This document shows, one piece after another, positions 17,698 to 26,237 of a DNA stretch of 64,000 nt (positions within the stretch are counted from its first letter, which is position 1; every line of letters begins with the position of its first letter). The stretch is taken from assembly GCA_022791195.1 (NCBI GenBank), contig JAAVYP010000031.1, forward strand, positions 22,553 to 86,552, given 5' to 3'. The position numbers were made by a program, and so were the translations under genes. This DNA is from Clostridiales bacterium. Its GTDB lineage: Bacteria; Bacillota; Clostridia; Oscillospirales; CAG-272. The notes beneath the pieces were generated by a model. That model worked only from the letters and a program-made list of their open reading frames with translations. It ran no database searches and was not told the origin of the DNA.

Positions 17698-19161
17698 ATG
17701 ATGAATGGCAGAATGGTCTTATTTTTAATCGGTCAAATGTTGCGCGTAGAGGGGCTGCTGATGTTGCTGCCTCTTATTTGCGCAGGTATTTACGGGGACA
17801 GCTTAGTTCCGTTTTTGCTTCCCATTGTGCTGCTTTGCGGTATTGGCACCGCACTTACCATTCGCTCACCTAAAAAACGGGATTTTTCTGCCAAAGAAGG
17901 GTTCGTGACCGTTGGTTTGTCTTGGATTTTGCTGTCTTTATTTGGCAGCATTCCTTTATATATTTCTGGTTATGGCATCTCATTTATCGATTGTTTTTTT
18001 GAGACAGTTTCCGGATTTACCACAACAGGCGCTACCATTTTGGGCGAGACGGTTTCGATTGCCGCCTTATCGAAAAGCGTTTTGTTTTGGCGAAGCTTTA
18101 CTCATTGGATTGGCGGCATGGGTGTTTTGGTGTTTATGTTAGCTGTTATGCCAAAGTCAGAAATGAAAAACGTGCGGCTTTTGCATGTGTTGCGGGCTGA
18201 GGCAACCGGACCCAGTGTCAGTAAGATCAGTGAGAAACTGAAAAAAACAGCCAGAATTTTGTATAGCCTATATATTGCCTTAACGGTACTGCAAATTCTT
18301 TTTCTGCTGGTCGGCGGCATGGGTTTATATGATAGTCTTGTCAATTCTTTTGCAACAGCAGGGACTGGCGGTTTTAGTATAAAGGATTTGAGCATTGGTG
18401 AATATCAAAATCCGTATTTTGAGTATGTGATTGCCGTCTTTATGGTACTTTTCAGCGTTAATTTTAATATCTTCTATTTGATTTTGTGCGGCCATGCACT
18501 GAAAGCCTTTAAAAGCGAAGAGCTTCGCTGGCTTTTCTGTATCATTGCAGGTGCGATTGCCATCATTATGATTGATATTTACAGTTTATATGGTTCGTTG
18601 GAAGAGGTATTTCGCCTTTCCTTTTTCCAAGTGGCGTCCATTGTGTCAACCACAGGGTTTGCCACGGCTGACTTTAATTTGTGGCCGCCTTTATCAAAAT
18701 TGATTTTAGTTTTGCTCATGTTTATCGGCGGCTGCGCCGGTTCAACAGCCGGCGGTATCAAGATTGGACGCATTATCATGCTCGTCAAAAACGGAATCCG
18801 TGAAATTCGCTATATTCTGCATCCGCGTTCGGTTATTTCGGTTCAATATGAGGGCCGCAAGGCCGATCATGAAACGGTGCGCAGTACGACGTCGTTTTTG
18901 ATTGTATATATCTTGATTTTTGTCGTTTCTATTCTTGTGATTACCGCTGTGGATGAGTTTGATTTAGTGACTTCGTTTACATCAGTATCGGCATGCTTGA
19001 ATAATGTGGGTCCGGGACTTGAAATGGTAGGCCCCATGGGCAATTTTGCGGCTTTTTCGCTGCCATCAAAGCTGCTTTTGTGCTTTGACATGCTGGCCGG
19101 ACGTTTAGAGATTTTTCCTATTATCATGTTGATTTCGCCTTCAACATGGAAGCGTTCATAA
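17698..19161 (+). CDS. trkH: TrkH-family potassium transporter membrane subunit
   Basis: 487 residues. Four M1-P-M2 repeats with the selectivity-filter sequences visible in order: TTTGAT (about 103), GTGGFS (about 222), TTGFAT (about 319) and NNVGPG (about 438). GGCAGSTAGG with a downstream KIGRI matches the TrkH intramembrane loop region. AGAAGGA precedes two adjacent ATG codons; the first is used. Co-transcribed with trkA. K+ (or Na+/K+) uptake is expected. Confidence 0.94.
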   Translation: MMNGRMVLFLIGQMLRVEGLLMLLPLICAGIYGDSLVPFLLPIVLLCGIGTALTIRSPKKRDFSAKEGFVTVGLSWILLSLFGSIPLYISGYGISFIDCFFETVSGFTTTGATILGETVSIAALSKSVLFWRSFTHWIGGMGVLVFMLAVMPKSEMKNVRLLHVLRAEATGPSVSKISEKLKKTARILYSLYIALTVLQILFLLVGGMGLYDSLVNSFATAGTGGFSIKDLSIGEYQNPYFEYVIAVFMVLFSVNFNIFYLILCGHALKAFKSEELRWLFCIIAGAIAIIMIDIYSLYGSLEEVFRLSFFQVASIVSTTGFATADFNLWPPLSKLILVLLMFIGGCAGSTAGGIKIGRIIMLVKNGIREIRYILHPRSVISVQYEGRKADHETVRSTTSFLIVYILIFVVSILVITAVDEFDLVTSFTSVSACLNNVGPGLEMVGPMGNFAAFSLPSKLLLCFDMLAGRLEIFPIIMLISPSTWKRS

Positions 19162-19180
19162 TGGACGCGCTTGTGAAAAT

Positions 19181-19223
19181 AAAAACAACGGTGTAATTTA
19201 CTGAATTACACCGTTGTTTTTTT
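19181..19223. terminator. Bidirectional terminator between trkH and glnN
   Basis: 17-bp perfect stem AAAACAACGGTGTAATT / AATTACACCGTTGTTTT with A/T runs on both sides; the two genes converge on it. Confidence 0.92.
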
Positions 19224-19227
19224 CGTT

Positions 19228-21327
19228 TTATTGAACACTAAAGAGCATCTTGCCGTAAGACGGGAAGGGCCAGTATTCATCGCTGACAAAGGTTTCCAGC
19301 TTATCGGCTGTTTCGCGCAGTTCGCTCATGGTAGTAAGGACTTTGTCTTTGAAATAAATGGCGCTCTTTAAACCATCGCTGATTTTATCAGCACCCTCTA
19401 CTGCCTTTTCTAATGCAGTGACTTTAGCGTACATTTTGGCTGTAAGCTTCGAGATTTTCGCAGCGCAGTCTTCTTCATAAGTCACATCAATTTTGTCGGA
19501 CAGCGCCTTTTTCGACAGGGCTGTTTCGACAAGCTCGGCTGCATAGGCGCTGACGGCCGGCAGAAGATCTCGCTTGGTCATCTGAATCATGGTGAGGGCT
19601 TCAATATTGATGGTTTTGCAGTATTTTTCCAAAGCGATTTCGTACCGGGACTGCATTTCTGCTTCGGTATAAACACCATGCTTTGTGAACAGGCTGACGT
19701 TTTTAGGATCTAAATAGCGAGCCAGTGCATCAGGTGTTGTCTTGAGGTTGCAAAGCCCTCTTTTTTCGGCCTCGGCAATCCATGCATCGTCATATCCGTT
19801 CCCGTTGAATATGATTTTTTTGTGCTCTTTGAGGGTTCTCTTGACAAGACTGTTGAGCGCCTTGCCGAAATCTTCGGCACCCTCTAATTCATCGGCAAAT
19901 TGTTTGAGCGATTCGGCTACGGCTGTGTTCAGCACAATGTTCGGGTCAGATACCGAAGCGGCCGAGCCAAGCATACGAAATTCAAATTTGTTGCCGGTGA
20001 AGGCAAAGGGTGATGTACGGTTACGGTCGGTATTGTCTTTGGGGAATTTGGGCAGTACATGTACGCCGATTTCCATTTTCTCGGCTTTGCCCGATTCATA
20101 GGTTTTGCCCGCAATGACTGCTTTGACTACGGCGTCTAATTCATCGCCTAAGAAAATAGAAACAATGGCGGGCGGCGCCTCGTTGGCGCCAAGGCGGTGA
20201 TCATTGCCGGCCGAGGCAACCGAGATACGCAGTAAGTCTTGGTATTCGTCCACCGCTTTAATAACGGCTGACAAAAATACTAAAAACTGAGCGTTTTCAT
20301 ACGGCGTCTCGCCGGGATCCAACAAATTGACGCCGGCATCGGTAGAAATGGACCAGTTGTTGTGCTTGCCCGAACCGTTGATGCCCTCAAACGGTTTTTC
20401 ATGCAAAAGACAAACCATGTTGTGCTTTTTAGCTACCTTCTGCATAAGCTCCATTGTTAAGTAGTTGTGGTCAACGGCCAGGTTGGTTGTCGTGAAGATA
20501 GGGGCCAGCTCGTGCTGTGCCGGGGCAACCTCGTTGTGTTCGGTTTTTGCTAAAATACCCAATTTCCAAAGTTCTTCATTCAGGTCGGTCATATAATCTT
20601 TAACCGCATCCTTGATAACACCGAAATAGTGATCGTCCAGTTCCTGTCCCTTTGGCGGTTTGGCGCCGAACAGGGTGCGGCCGGTGTAAAGCAAATCCTC
20701 TCTTTGCTCATAGACCTCTTTGGAAATCAAGAAATATTCCTGTTCGGGGCCTACGGTTGTTTTGACGGTTTTCACCGTGTCGTTGCCGAATAGTTTCAAT
20801 ATACGTTTCGCTTGCCGGCTGATGGATTCCATAGATCGAAGCAGCGGGGTTTTTTTATCAAGCGCTTCGCCGCCGTAAGAGCAGAAAACAGTGGGTATAC
20901 AAAGTACGCCATCTTTCACAAAAGCGTAAGAGGTGGGGTCCCAAGCGGTATAGCCTCTGGCCTCAAAGGTGGCTCTTAAACCGCCGGATGGAAAAGAAGA
21001 GGCGTCCGGTTCACCGCGGACAAGTTCTTTACCCGAAAACTCCATGATGATGCCCCCGTTTTTCTCGGGCGAGATAAAGCTGTCGTGTTTTTCGGCGGTA
21101 ATGCCTGTCATAGGCTCAAACCAATGGGTATAGTGAGTCGCGCCTTTTTCAATGGCCCAATCTTTCATAGCGTTGGCCACAACATTGGCAATGTTGGGGT
21201 CTAAGCTTTTGCCGTTTTCAATGGTCTTGTGAAGGGCTTTATAGGTTTCTTTGGGCAGCCTTTCTTTCATTGAGCAGTCATTGAATACCAACGAGCCGAA
21301 CATGTCTGTTACACTTTTCATTTTCAT
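19228..21327 (-). CDS. glnN: Type III glutamine synthetase (GlnN)
   Basis: 699 residues from the ATG at 21327; an extension upstream would translate the structured leader. Size and motifs fit GSIII of Clostridia and Bacteroidetes: [12 protein letters not shown] near the N-terminus, GPEQEYFL (metal-binding Glu), [12 protein letters not shown], the ATP/glutamate-site stretch [20 protein letters not shown] split by type III spacing, and [11 protein letters not shown]-dependent glutamine formation from glutamate and ammonium. The leader holds a terminator-like hairpin, so attenuation is likely. Confidence 0.95.
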   Translation of the reverse strand: MKMKSVTDMFGSLVFNDCSMKERLPKETYKALHKTIENGKSLDPNIANVVANAMKDWAIEKGATHYTHWFEPMTGITAEKHDSFISPEKNGGIIMEFSGKELVRGEPDASSFPSGGLRATFEARGYTAWDPTSYAFVKDGVLCIPTVFCSYGGEALDKKTPLLRSMESISRQAKRILKLFGNDTVKTVKTTVGPEQEYFLISKEVYEQREDLLYTGRTLFGAKPPKGQELDDHYFGVIKDAVKDYMTDLNEELWKLGILAKTEHNEVAPAQHELAPIFTTTNLAVDHNYLTMELMQKVAKKHNMVCLLHEKPFEGINGSGKHNNWSISTDAGVNLLDPGETPYENAQFLVFLSAVIKAVDEYQDLLRISVASAGNDHRLGANEAPPAIVSIFLGDELDAVVKAVIAGKTYESGKAEKMEIGVHVLPKFPKDNTDRNRTSPFAFTGNKFEFRMLGSAASVSDPNIVLNTAVAESLKQFADELEGAEDFGKALNSLVKRTLKEHKKIIFNGNGYDDAWIAEAEKRGLCNLKTTPDALARYLDPKNVSLFTKHGVYTEAEMQSRYEIALEKYCKTINIEALTMIQMTKRDLLPAVSAYAAELVETALSKKALSDKIDVTYEEDCAAKISKLTAKMYAKVTALEKAVEGADKISDGLKSAIYFKDKVLTTMSELRETADKLETFVSDEYWPFPSYGKMLFSVQ

Positions 21328-21344
21328 TACCCTGCCTTTCTTTG

Positions 21345-21417
21345 CCTTGGTGCCGTATTGATACCAAGGGGACGTGAAAAAGAGATTCTGCGGAGGATAG
21401 ATTTCCGCATTTTCACG
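21345..21417 (-). repeat. Two further hairpins in the glnN leader
   Basis: Minus-strand leader: CGTGAAAA-TGCGGA...TCCGCA-...TTTTCACG (about 21373-21417), then CCTTGGT...ACCAAGG (21345-21369) just before the ribosome site. The TCCGCAGAAT in the first repeats CCGCAGAAT of the upstream terminator hairpin, so competing folds are possible. Confidence 0.55.
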
Positions 21418-21442
21418 CAATTTTTCTCTGAAAAAAATATTT

Positions 21443-21495
21443 AAAAACGAAAACGGCATGGATGCAGAAAAATTCTGCGGCCCCATTGCCGTTTT
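21443..21495 (-). terminator. Terminator-like attenuator in the glnN leader
   Basis: Minus strand: AAAACGGCAATGG / CCATGCCGTTTT with one bulge, inner helix GCAGAA/TTCTGC, then CGTTTTT. It lies about 20 bases after the predicted start site and about 115 bases before the glnN start codon. Confidence 0.7.
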
Positions 21496-21522
21496 GTTTT
21501 CATTATGTTGATCACTGACGTT

Positions 21523-21551
21523 ATTCTACAGCAAACTTTTGGAAAAGTCAA
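21523..21551 (-). promoter_or_regulatory. Promoter of glnN
   Basis: Minus strand TTGACT, 17-bp spacer, TAGAAT. Gives a leader of about 190 bases. Confidence 0.82.
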
Positions 21552-21724
21552 GCGATTTTGACAATTTAATAAAAAATTCATAATTCCAACGCAAAAAACA
21601 TTTAAAATAGACGCTTAAAATATGAATAAATTGTGATTATTCGTGTTTTCTTGTTATTTTTGGTTTTTAAAAACAGCGGATGATATGGTGGAACGATTTA
21701 TTACTGTAATCTTCGTCTGGCCCC

Positions 21725-21754
21725 TTGACATGGAAATTCATTATCGGGTATACT
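21725..21754 (+). promoter_or_regulatory. Promoter of the ArsR-family regulator gene
   Basis: TTGACA, 18-bp spacer, TATACT, 36 bases before the start codon. The -10 region runs into TATACTATATACTATA, a repeat that could hold an operator. Confidence 0.78.
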
Positions 21755-21789
21755 ATATACTATAAATAGAAGCAAGGGGATACAAACAC

Positions 21790-22146
21790 ATGGCATATCG
21801 TGAAGACGCGCAGGAACATTCGGTCGATGCAGACGTTGTGGCACAGGTCAAAGCAGCTATGCTGTCTGATGAGCTGCTGCTTGCGGTTGCCGGCCTGTTT
21901 AAAGTTATTGGCGATCCCACAAGAACGCGTATCGTGCTCGCGTTAAATCAACGAGAGTTATGTGTTTCTGATTTGTCAGCGGTGTTGAATATGACAAAAT
22001 CGGCTGTTTCGCATCAGTTAAGCACACTCAAACAAAATAAAATTGTTAAATCGCGCCGAGAGGGCATTAATATATTTTATAGTTTGGATGACCAGCATAT
22101 CACCGATATTATCGAATTAGCTCTTACGCATATGAAACATAAATGA
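21790..22146 (+). CDS. ArsR/SmtB-family metal-sensing repressor
   Basis: 118 residues, winged helix-turn-helix with recognition helix SAVSHQLSTLKQ. The last helix carries Asp101, His103, His114, His117 in the exact DXHX10HX2H spacing of the alpha-5 zinc site of CzrA and SmtB. The alpha-3 site (ELCVCDL in CadC) is reduced to ELCVSDL with one Cys, so sensing should be through alpha-5. Zn(II) or Co(II) is the likely inducer. AAGGGGA upstream. The likely target is the HMA/P1B-ATPase unit 700 bases downstream. Confidence 0.92.
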   Translation: MAYREDAQEHSVDADVVAQVKAAMLSDELLLAVAGLFKVIGDPTRTRIVLALNQRELCVSDLSAVLNMTKSAVSHQLSTLKQNKIVKSRREGINIFYSLDDQHITDIIELALTHMKHK

Positions 22147-22285
22147 GTGTAAGGCCGAATGATACGCCGGATGCGTGTCTTTCATGGATGTACATCCAGC
22201 GCAGATTAATTTTTGTGTTTTATTAAAGCACAAATATCACTTGCCGTTACAATGTAAAACGAAATTAAAATAGAAAGGATATCGT

Positions 22286-22735
22286 ATGAGAGCGCCATTT
22301 CAGATACTTGCTATTCCATATAAATATGTCCAAGACATTCCCGTTTACTGTGTTTTGCGTCGATCGGATGAGGGGCAATGGCAATTCATCGCTGGGGGTG
22401 GAGAGGATAACGAAACTCCTGAAGAAGCGGCAAAAAGAGAGATTGAGGAAGAAGGCGGTATTTCAATATCGAATATGATTTTATTAAAATCAATGTGCTT
22501 TGTTCCGGTAGAAATATTTCCGAATCGACAACTTTACGATTGGGATGACGATATGTATGTTGTACCCGAATATTCGTTTGGATTTGAGTGTACTAAAGAG
22601 CTTATTCTTTCACATGAGCATACAGAATTTGTTTGGCTGCGTTATGAAGAAGCAAGAGAAAAACTGCAATGGGATTCAAATAAAACTGCTTTATACGAAT
22701 TGAATTGCATATTGCAAAGACAAAACAAAAAATGA
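22286..22735 (+). CDS. Nudix hydrolase
   Basis: 149 residues. The Nudix box reads GGGEDNETPEEAAKREIEEE followed by GG, matching Gx5Ex7REUxEExG, so the magnesium-binding helix is complete. Overall layout (WQFIAGGGE, late FVWLRYEEA) resembles the dATP/dihydroneopterin-triphosphate pyrophosphatase branch. Substrate cannot be read from the sequence. GAAAGGATATC precedes the ATG. Its place between the metal sensor and the metal pump may be incidental. Confidence 0.88.
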   Translation: MRAPFQILAIPYKYVQDIPVYCVLRRSDEGQWQFIAGGGEDNETPEEAAKREIEEEGGISISNMILLKSMCFVPVEIFPNRQLYDWDDDMYVVPEYSFGFECTKELILSHEHTEFVWLRYEEAREKLQWDSNKTALYELNCILQRQNKK

Positions 22736-22799
22736 ATGAGCAGGCGAAATCCTTTTTTTGTACAATCGTGTCTTTTCTTTAGCTTGTTGATAAAATGAG

Positions 22800-22838
22800 G
22801 TTCCCGCAAATCGTTTTGTTTGCGGGAACTGTTTTATT
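22800..22838 (+). terminator. Intrinsic terminator after the Nudix gene
   Basis: Stem GTTCCCGCAAA / TTTGCGGGAAC with 8-nt loop, followed by TGTTTTATT. Confidence 0.82.
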
Positions 22839-22857
22839 GTTTATTTTCAAAAAACAC

Positions 22858-22887
22858 TTGACAATTGAGTGAACATTCAATTATAAT
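22858..22887 (+). promoter_or_regulatory. Promoter of the HMA / P1B-ATPase unit
   Basis: TTGACA, 18-bp spacer, TATAAT. The spacer is largely filled by the first operator dyad. Confidence 0.85.
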
Positions 22888-22916
22888 AGACATACAATGT
22901 TGAATGAGTGTTCAAC
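22863..22916. promoter_or_regulatory. Two ArsR/SmtB-type operator dyads
   Basis: Dyad 1, AATTGA-N8-TCAATT (22863-22882), contains TGAACATTCA and fills the -35/-10 spacer. Dyad 2, GTTGAA-N6-TTCAAC (22899-22916), covers the expected start site. TGAA/TTCA half sites are typical for metal-responsive ArsR-family repressors; binding here would block polymerase. Confidence 0.65.
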
Positions 22917-23012
22917 TGTTCAAATGAAAGGCGCGGTGTGCTGCCAACACCGCCTGAAAACGCAGATGAACTCGTCATATTTTATCAATAGAAGTAATTG
23001 GAGGAGATTATT

Positions 23013-23234
23013 ATGAAAAAATCATTTAAGTTGGTGGGATTAGATTGTGCCAATTGTGCGGCTAAGATTGAGACGGCGGTACAAAAAATTACCGGTGTGC
23101 AAACAGCGACGGTTAGTTTTATGACGACTAAAATGACGATTGAGGCAGAGAGAGAGGATATGCCGGCGATTGTGGAACAGGCGAAAGCGGTTGTAAAAAA
23201 GTTAGAGCCGGATGTCGAGATGGTAAAAGCATAA
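23013..23234 (+). CDS. HMA-domain metallochaperone-like protein
   Basis: 73 residues, a single heavy-metal-associated domain (beta-alpha-beta-beta-alpha-beta) with the GLDCANCAAK metal loop (Cys13, Cys16 by my count). GGAGGAG upstream of the ATG. The pump encoded 74 bases downstream has no HMA domain, so this protein probably acts as its detached N-terminal metal-binding domain. CopZ-like copper handling is the alternative, but the pump type points to Zn/Cd. Confidence 0.9.
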   Translation: MKKSFKLVGLDCANCAAKIETAVQKITGVQTATVSFMTTKMTIEAEREDMPAIVEQAKAVVKKLEPDVEMVKA

Positions 23235-23308
23235 GTTGAATTTGTAAGTAAGCCTTTCTATGATTGAGTAGGCGTATGATTGATACAGAAAGGATATGGG
23301 TTATCGAT

Positions 23309-25159
23309 ATGAACGCGAACCAAAAGCGTTTATTGCGCATTGTTGTTGGTGCGGCCGTCTTTATTGTCGCTCTTTTCATTCCATTTTCAAATGATATTGT
23401 CAGGCTGGCTGTTTTTCTTCTCGCCTTTGCTGTAGTCGGTATTGATGTGATCTGGAAGGCAGTTCGGAATCTTTTTCAAGGGCATTTGTTTGATGAAAAT
23501 TTTTTGATGAGCATCGCTACCATTGGCGCTTTTGTCATTGGTGAGTATCCAGAGGGTGTCGCAGTTATGCTTTTCTATCAGATTGGCGAACTGTTTCAAA
23601 GCTATGCGGTGGATAAATCCCGCCGATCGATCGCCGATTTGATGGATATTCGGCCGGACTATGCACAGGTTTTGCGTGATGGTGAATTAATCAAAGTAGA
23701 ACCGGACGAAGTGGAAATCGGCGAGACGATTGTGGTCACAGCGGGTGAAAGAATACCGCTTGATGCTGAGGTGATAGAAGGTGCATCGACGCTGGATACA
23801 GCAGCTTTGACTGGGGAATCGTGCCCGAAAGAGGTGCAGCCGGGGGATGTTTTGCTTAGCGGATGCATCAATTTAACCGGCAAGCTCACCGCGCGTGTCA
23901 CAAAAGAGTTTGGCGAATCTACTGTGAATACGATATTAGATTTGGTAGAAAATGCAAGCAGCCGCAAGGCAAAATCAGAAAATTTTATCACGAAATTTGC
24001 CCGTTATTATACACCGGCTGTTGTGATTTTAGCGGCGGCATTAGCGGTGATCCCTCCGCTTGTGACCGGCGGTTCGTTTTCAGAGTGGGTTTACCGGGCG
24101 CTCACCTTTTTGGTTGTTTCTTGTCCGTGTGCGTTGGTTATTTCTATACCGCTTAGTTTTTTCGGCGGTCTCGGCGGTGCATCCCGCAGCGGTGTGCTCA
24201 TTAAAGGAAGCAATTACTTAGAGACATTAGCCAAAGCGGAAATTGTTGTGTTCGATAAAACAGGCACGTTAACCAAGGGCGTTTTTGCCGTGCAGGATGT
24301 GCGTCCAAACGGTATCACTTCAGATGAATTAATCGAACTGGCGGCTTATGCAGAAAGCTATTCCAATCATCCCATTTCGCTTTCGCTAAAAGAGGCGTAC
24401 GGCAAAAAAATTGATCAACAGCGGATTTCCAGCGCAGAGGAAATAGCCGGTCATGGCGTGATCGCTATGGTAGACGGGCGGAAAATTATTGCCGGCAACC
24501 CAAAAATGATGGAGCGTTTTTCTATATCGGCTGCTGATAACAGCCATCAGTCGGGCACGGTTGTTTATGTGGCTGAGGATGGCGTTTATCGTGGTTCCAT
24601 TGTCATTGCCGATCAGATTAAAGCAGATGCAGCCGAAGCGATTGCCAAGCTCAGGCGTGCACATGTGAAACAGATTGTCATGCTTACCGGTGACGCTAAG
24701 GCGATTGGTGAACAGGTCGCCAAAAAGTTGTCGTTAGATCAGGTGTATACCGAATTGCTGCCGGCTGATAAAGTTGAGAAAGTGGAGGAGCTCTTCAAAC
24801 AAAAATCGGCGAAGGGCAAACTGCTCTTTGTCGGGGACGGCATCAATGATGCACCGGTGCTGGCCATGGCCGATTTAGGTGTCGCAATGGGGGCACTTGG
24901 CTCAGACGCTGCTATTGAAGCCGCTGATATTGTGCTGATGACGGACGAACCATCCAAATTATACACCGCGATACAAATCTCGAAAAAAACGCGCAGAATT
25001 GTACGGCAAAATATTGTTTTTGCCTTGGCGGTGAAGCTTTTCGTGCTGCTTTTCAGCGCAGTTGGTCTTGTGAGCATGTGGGCGGCGGTTTTTGCGGATG
25101 TTGGTGTGTCGGTACTCGCTGTTTTAAATGCGGTACGACTCATTTGGCGTAAAAAATAA
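23309..25159 (+). CDS. P1B-type heavy-metal ATPase, Zn/Cd/Pb class
   Basis: 616 residues from the ATG at 23309; an in-frame ATG at 23276 is possible. Metal-transport CPC (272-274) in the sixth helix, TGES actuator loop, phosphorylation site DKTGT (Asp316), SNHP nucleotide-binding motif and GDGINDAP hinge. The last helix reads ADVGVSVLAVLNAVRL, with Asp597 where the zinc/cadmium pumps ZntA and CadA have their conserved Asp, which argues for Zn/Cd/Pb rather than copper. No N-terminal HMA domain. Exports the metal using ATP. Confidence 0.94.
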   Translation: MNANQKRLLRIVVGAAVFIVALFIPFSNDIVRLAVFLLAFAVVGIDVIWKAVRNLFQGHLFDENFLMSIATIGAFVIGEYPEGVAVMLFYQIGELFQSYAVDKSRRSIADLMDIRPDYAQVLRDGELIKVEPDEVEIGETIVVTAGERIPLDAEVIEGASTLDTAALTGESCPKEVQPGDVLLSGCINLTGKLTARVTKEFGESTVNTILDLVENASSRKAKSENFITKFARYYTPAVVILAAALAVIPPLVTGGSFSEWVYRALTFLVVSCPCALVISIPLSFFGGLGGASRSGVLIKGSNYLETLAKAEIVVFDKTGTLTKGVFAVQDVRPNGITSDELIELAAYAESYSNHPISLSLKEAYGKKIDQQRISSAEEIAGHGVIAMVDGRKIIAGNPKMMERFSISAADNSHQSGTVVYVAEDGVYRGSIVIADQIKADAAEAIAKLRRAHVKQIVMLTGDAKAIGEQVAKKLSLDQVYTELLPADKVEKVEELFKQKSAKGKLLFVGDGINDAPVLAMADLGVAMGALGSDAAIEAADIVLMTDEPSKLYTAIQISKKTRRIVRQNIVFALAVKLFVLLFSAVGLVSMWAAVFADVGVSVLAVLNAVRLIWRKK

Positions 25160-25207
25160 AAGCAAGGAACTTGGCAGCCGGTGAATTGATTCGCAGCAGA
25201 AAAGGTC

Positions 25208-25236
25208 TTGTCAAGAAAAACGAATTGTGGTATACT
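25208..25236 (+). promoter_or_regulatory. Promoter of structured RNA A
   Basis: TTGTCA, 17-bp spacer, TATACT; the RNA A hairpin begins four bases after the -10. Confidence 0.75.
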
Positions 25237-25239
25237 AAG

Positions 25240-25389
25240 AGCAAATCGGAGATTTGCTTCTAAAATTTAACTGAACGTGCATTTGCACGTTCTGCCGGTA
25301 ATACCGGCATCGTTAAATTTCAAAGTAGTGGAATTTTTATGGTATACGAAAAGCAAATCGGAGATATGTTATCGAAGATTTGCTTTTTT
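25240..25389 (+). ncRNA. Structured RNA A: hairpin, three-way junction and terminator
   Basis: Order: hairpin AGCAAATC/GATTTGCT (25240-25258); P1 AAATTT (AAC) 25263-25271 with (GTT) AAATTT 25312-25320; P2 GAACGTGC/GCACGTTC (25273-25292); P3 GCCGGT/ACCGGC (25294-25308); then a second AGCAAATC (25352-25359) that can pair either with the first GATTTGCT or with the terminator arm GATTTGCT (25377-25384). Either a riboswitch-like leader of the gene at 25512 or a stand-alone small RNA of about 150 bases. I do not recognise the class. Confidence 0.7.
25349..25389 (+). terminator. Intrinsic terminator of structured RNA A
   Basis: Stem AAAAGCAAATC / GATTTGCTTTT with a 17-nt loop and six T; its 5' arm repeats the promoter-proximal arm of RNA A. 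Confidence 0.8.
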
Positions 25390-25511
25390 GCATGCTATAT
25401 TCGATGATCGTTGTCATACGTTTTTATTTTATAGAATGATTTATCTACAAAGACGCATGGCTTAGACCATAAAAATCTATCTGTGCATATAGATTGATGG
25501 GAATTTAAATC

Positions 25512-26201
25512 ATGAAAAAACTGCGTAAATGGCTTGAAAATTATTGGTATCATTATAAATGGCGTACCATAATTATCGCTTTTTTTGCTGTTGTCATTAC
25601 GGTTTGCACGGTACAGATGCTGCAAAAAAAATCATATGATGCGTATATTCTCTATTCAGGGCCAAAGGTTTTTACGTCTGAACAGGAAACGGCGCTCACC
25701 AACGCGCTGCGCTATGTGGTCAGTGATTATGATGACAATGGCGAAACTAATTTGTGCCTCACGAAGCTGATTCTGATGAGTGAGCAGGAGTTAGAAGAAG
25801 CCAAAGAACAGGCCAAAGAAGAAGGCAGTACACTCGCGTATAATTATGATACCAGGCAGCGGACAAAAGAGCAGCTTGGCATGGAAATGATGACGGGAAA
25901 CTCTTATCTTTGTTTTTTAAGCGAATATATTTACGAAGAATATAAGGATCATGATCGTTTTGCCCCGCTTGCTGATGTTTTAGGTTATCATCCGGAAAAT
26001 GCGGAGGACGCCTATTCCATTTATCTTGCTAATACAGAGTATGGAACTTATTTTTCAGATGCATTTTCTTGTATGGGTGAAAACGTGATTGTGTGCATTC
26101 GTCAGCCAAATGTGGTCGATCAATATGCGAAAGATGCGATGGATGAGTATCAAAATAATGTCCAGATACTCAAAAAAATAATTGAATTTAAAGTTCAATA
26201 A
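25512..26201 (+). CDS. Small membrane-anchored protein of unknown function
   Basis: 229 residues. Basic N-terminus (KKLRKWLENYWYHYKW), one transmembrane helix (about 19-37) and a soluble, acidic, mainly helical remainder likely outside the membrane. Similar NYWYHYKW-type starts occur in uncharacterised Clostridia proteins. Weak ribosome site (GATGGGAA). A terminator-containing structured RNA precedes it by 120 bases, and an SLH protein gene follows 36 bases later, so the two proteins may work together at the surface. Function unknown. Confidence 0.7.
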   Translation: MKKLRKWLENYWYHYKWRTIIIAFFAVVITVCTVQMLQKKSYDAYILYSGPKVFTSEQETALTNALRYVVSDYDDNGETNLCLTKLILMSEQELEEAKEQAKEEGSTLAYNYDTRQRTKEQLGMEMMTGNSYLCFLSEYIYEEYKDHDRFAPLADVLGYHPENAEDAYSIYLANTEYGTYFSDAFSCMGENVIVCIRQPNVVDQYAKDAMDEYQNNVQILKKIIEFKVQ

Positions 26202-26237
26202 AATCTATTTTGTGATCAAAGAGAGGCGCAGAAGGGA

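Noticed and set aside
25240..25389. CRISPR-like repeat or IS end in the region with 26-base direct repeats
   Set aside because: Only two copies, separated by a structured junction, without spacers, transposase or target duplication; promoter and terminator fit an RNA better.
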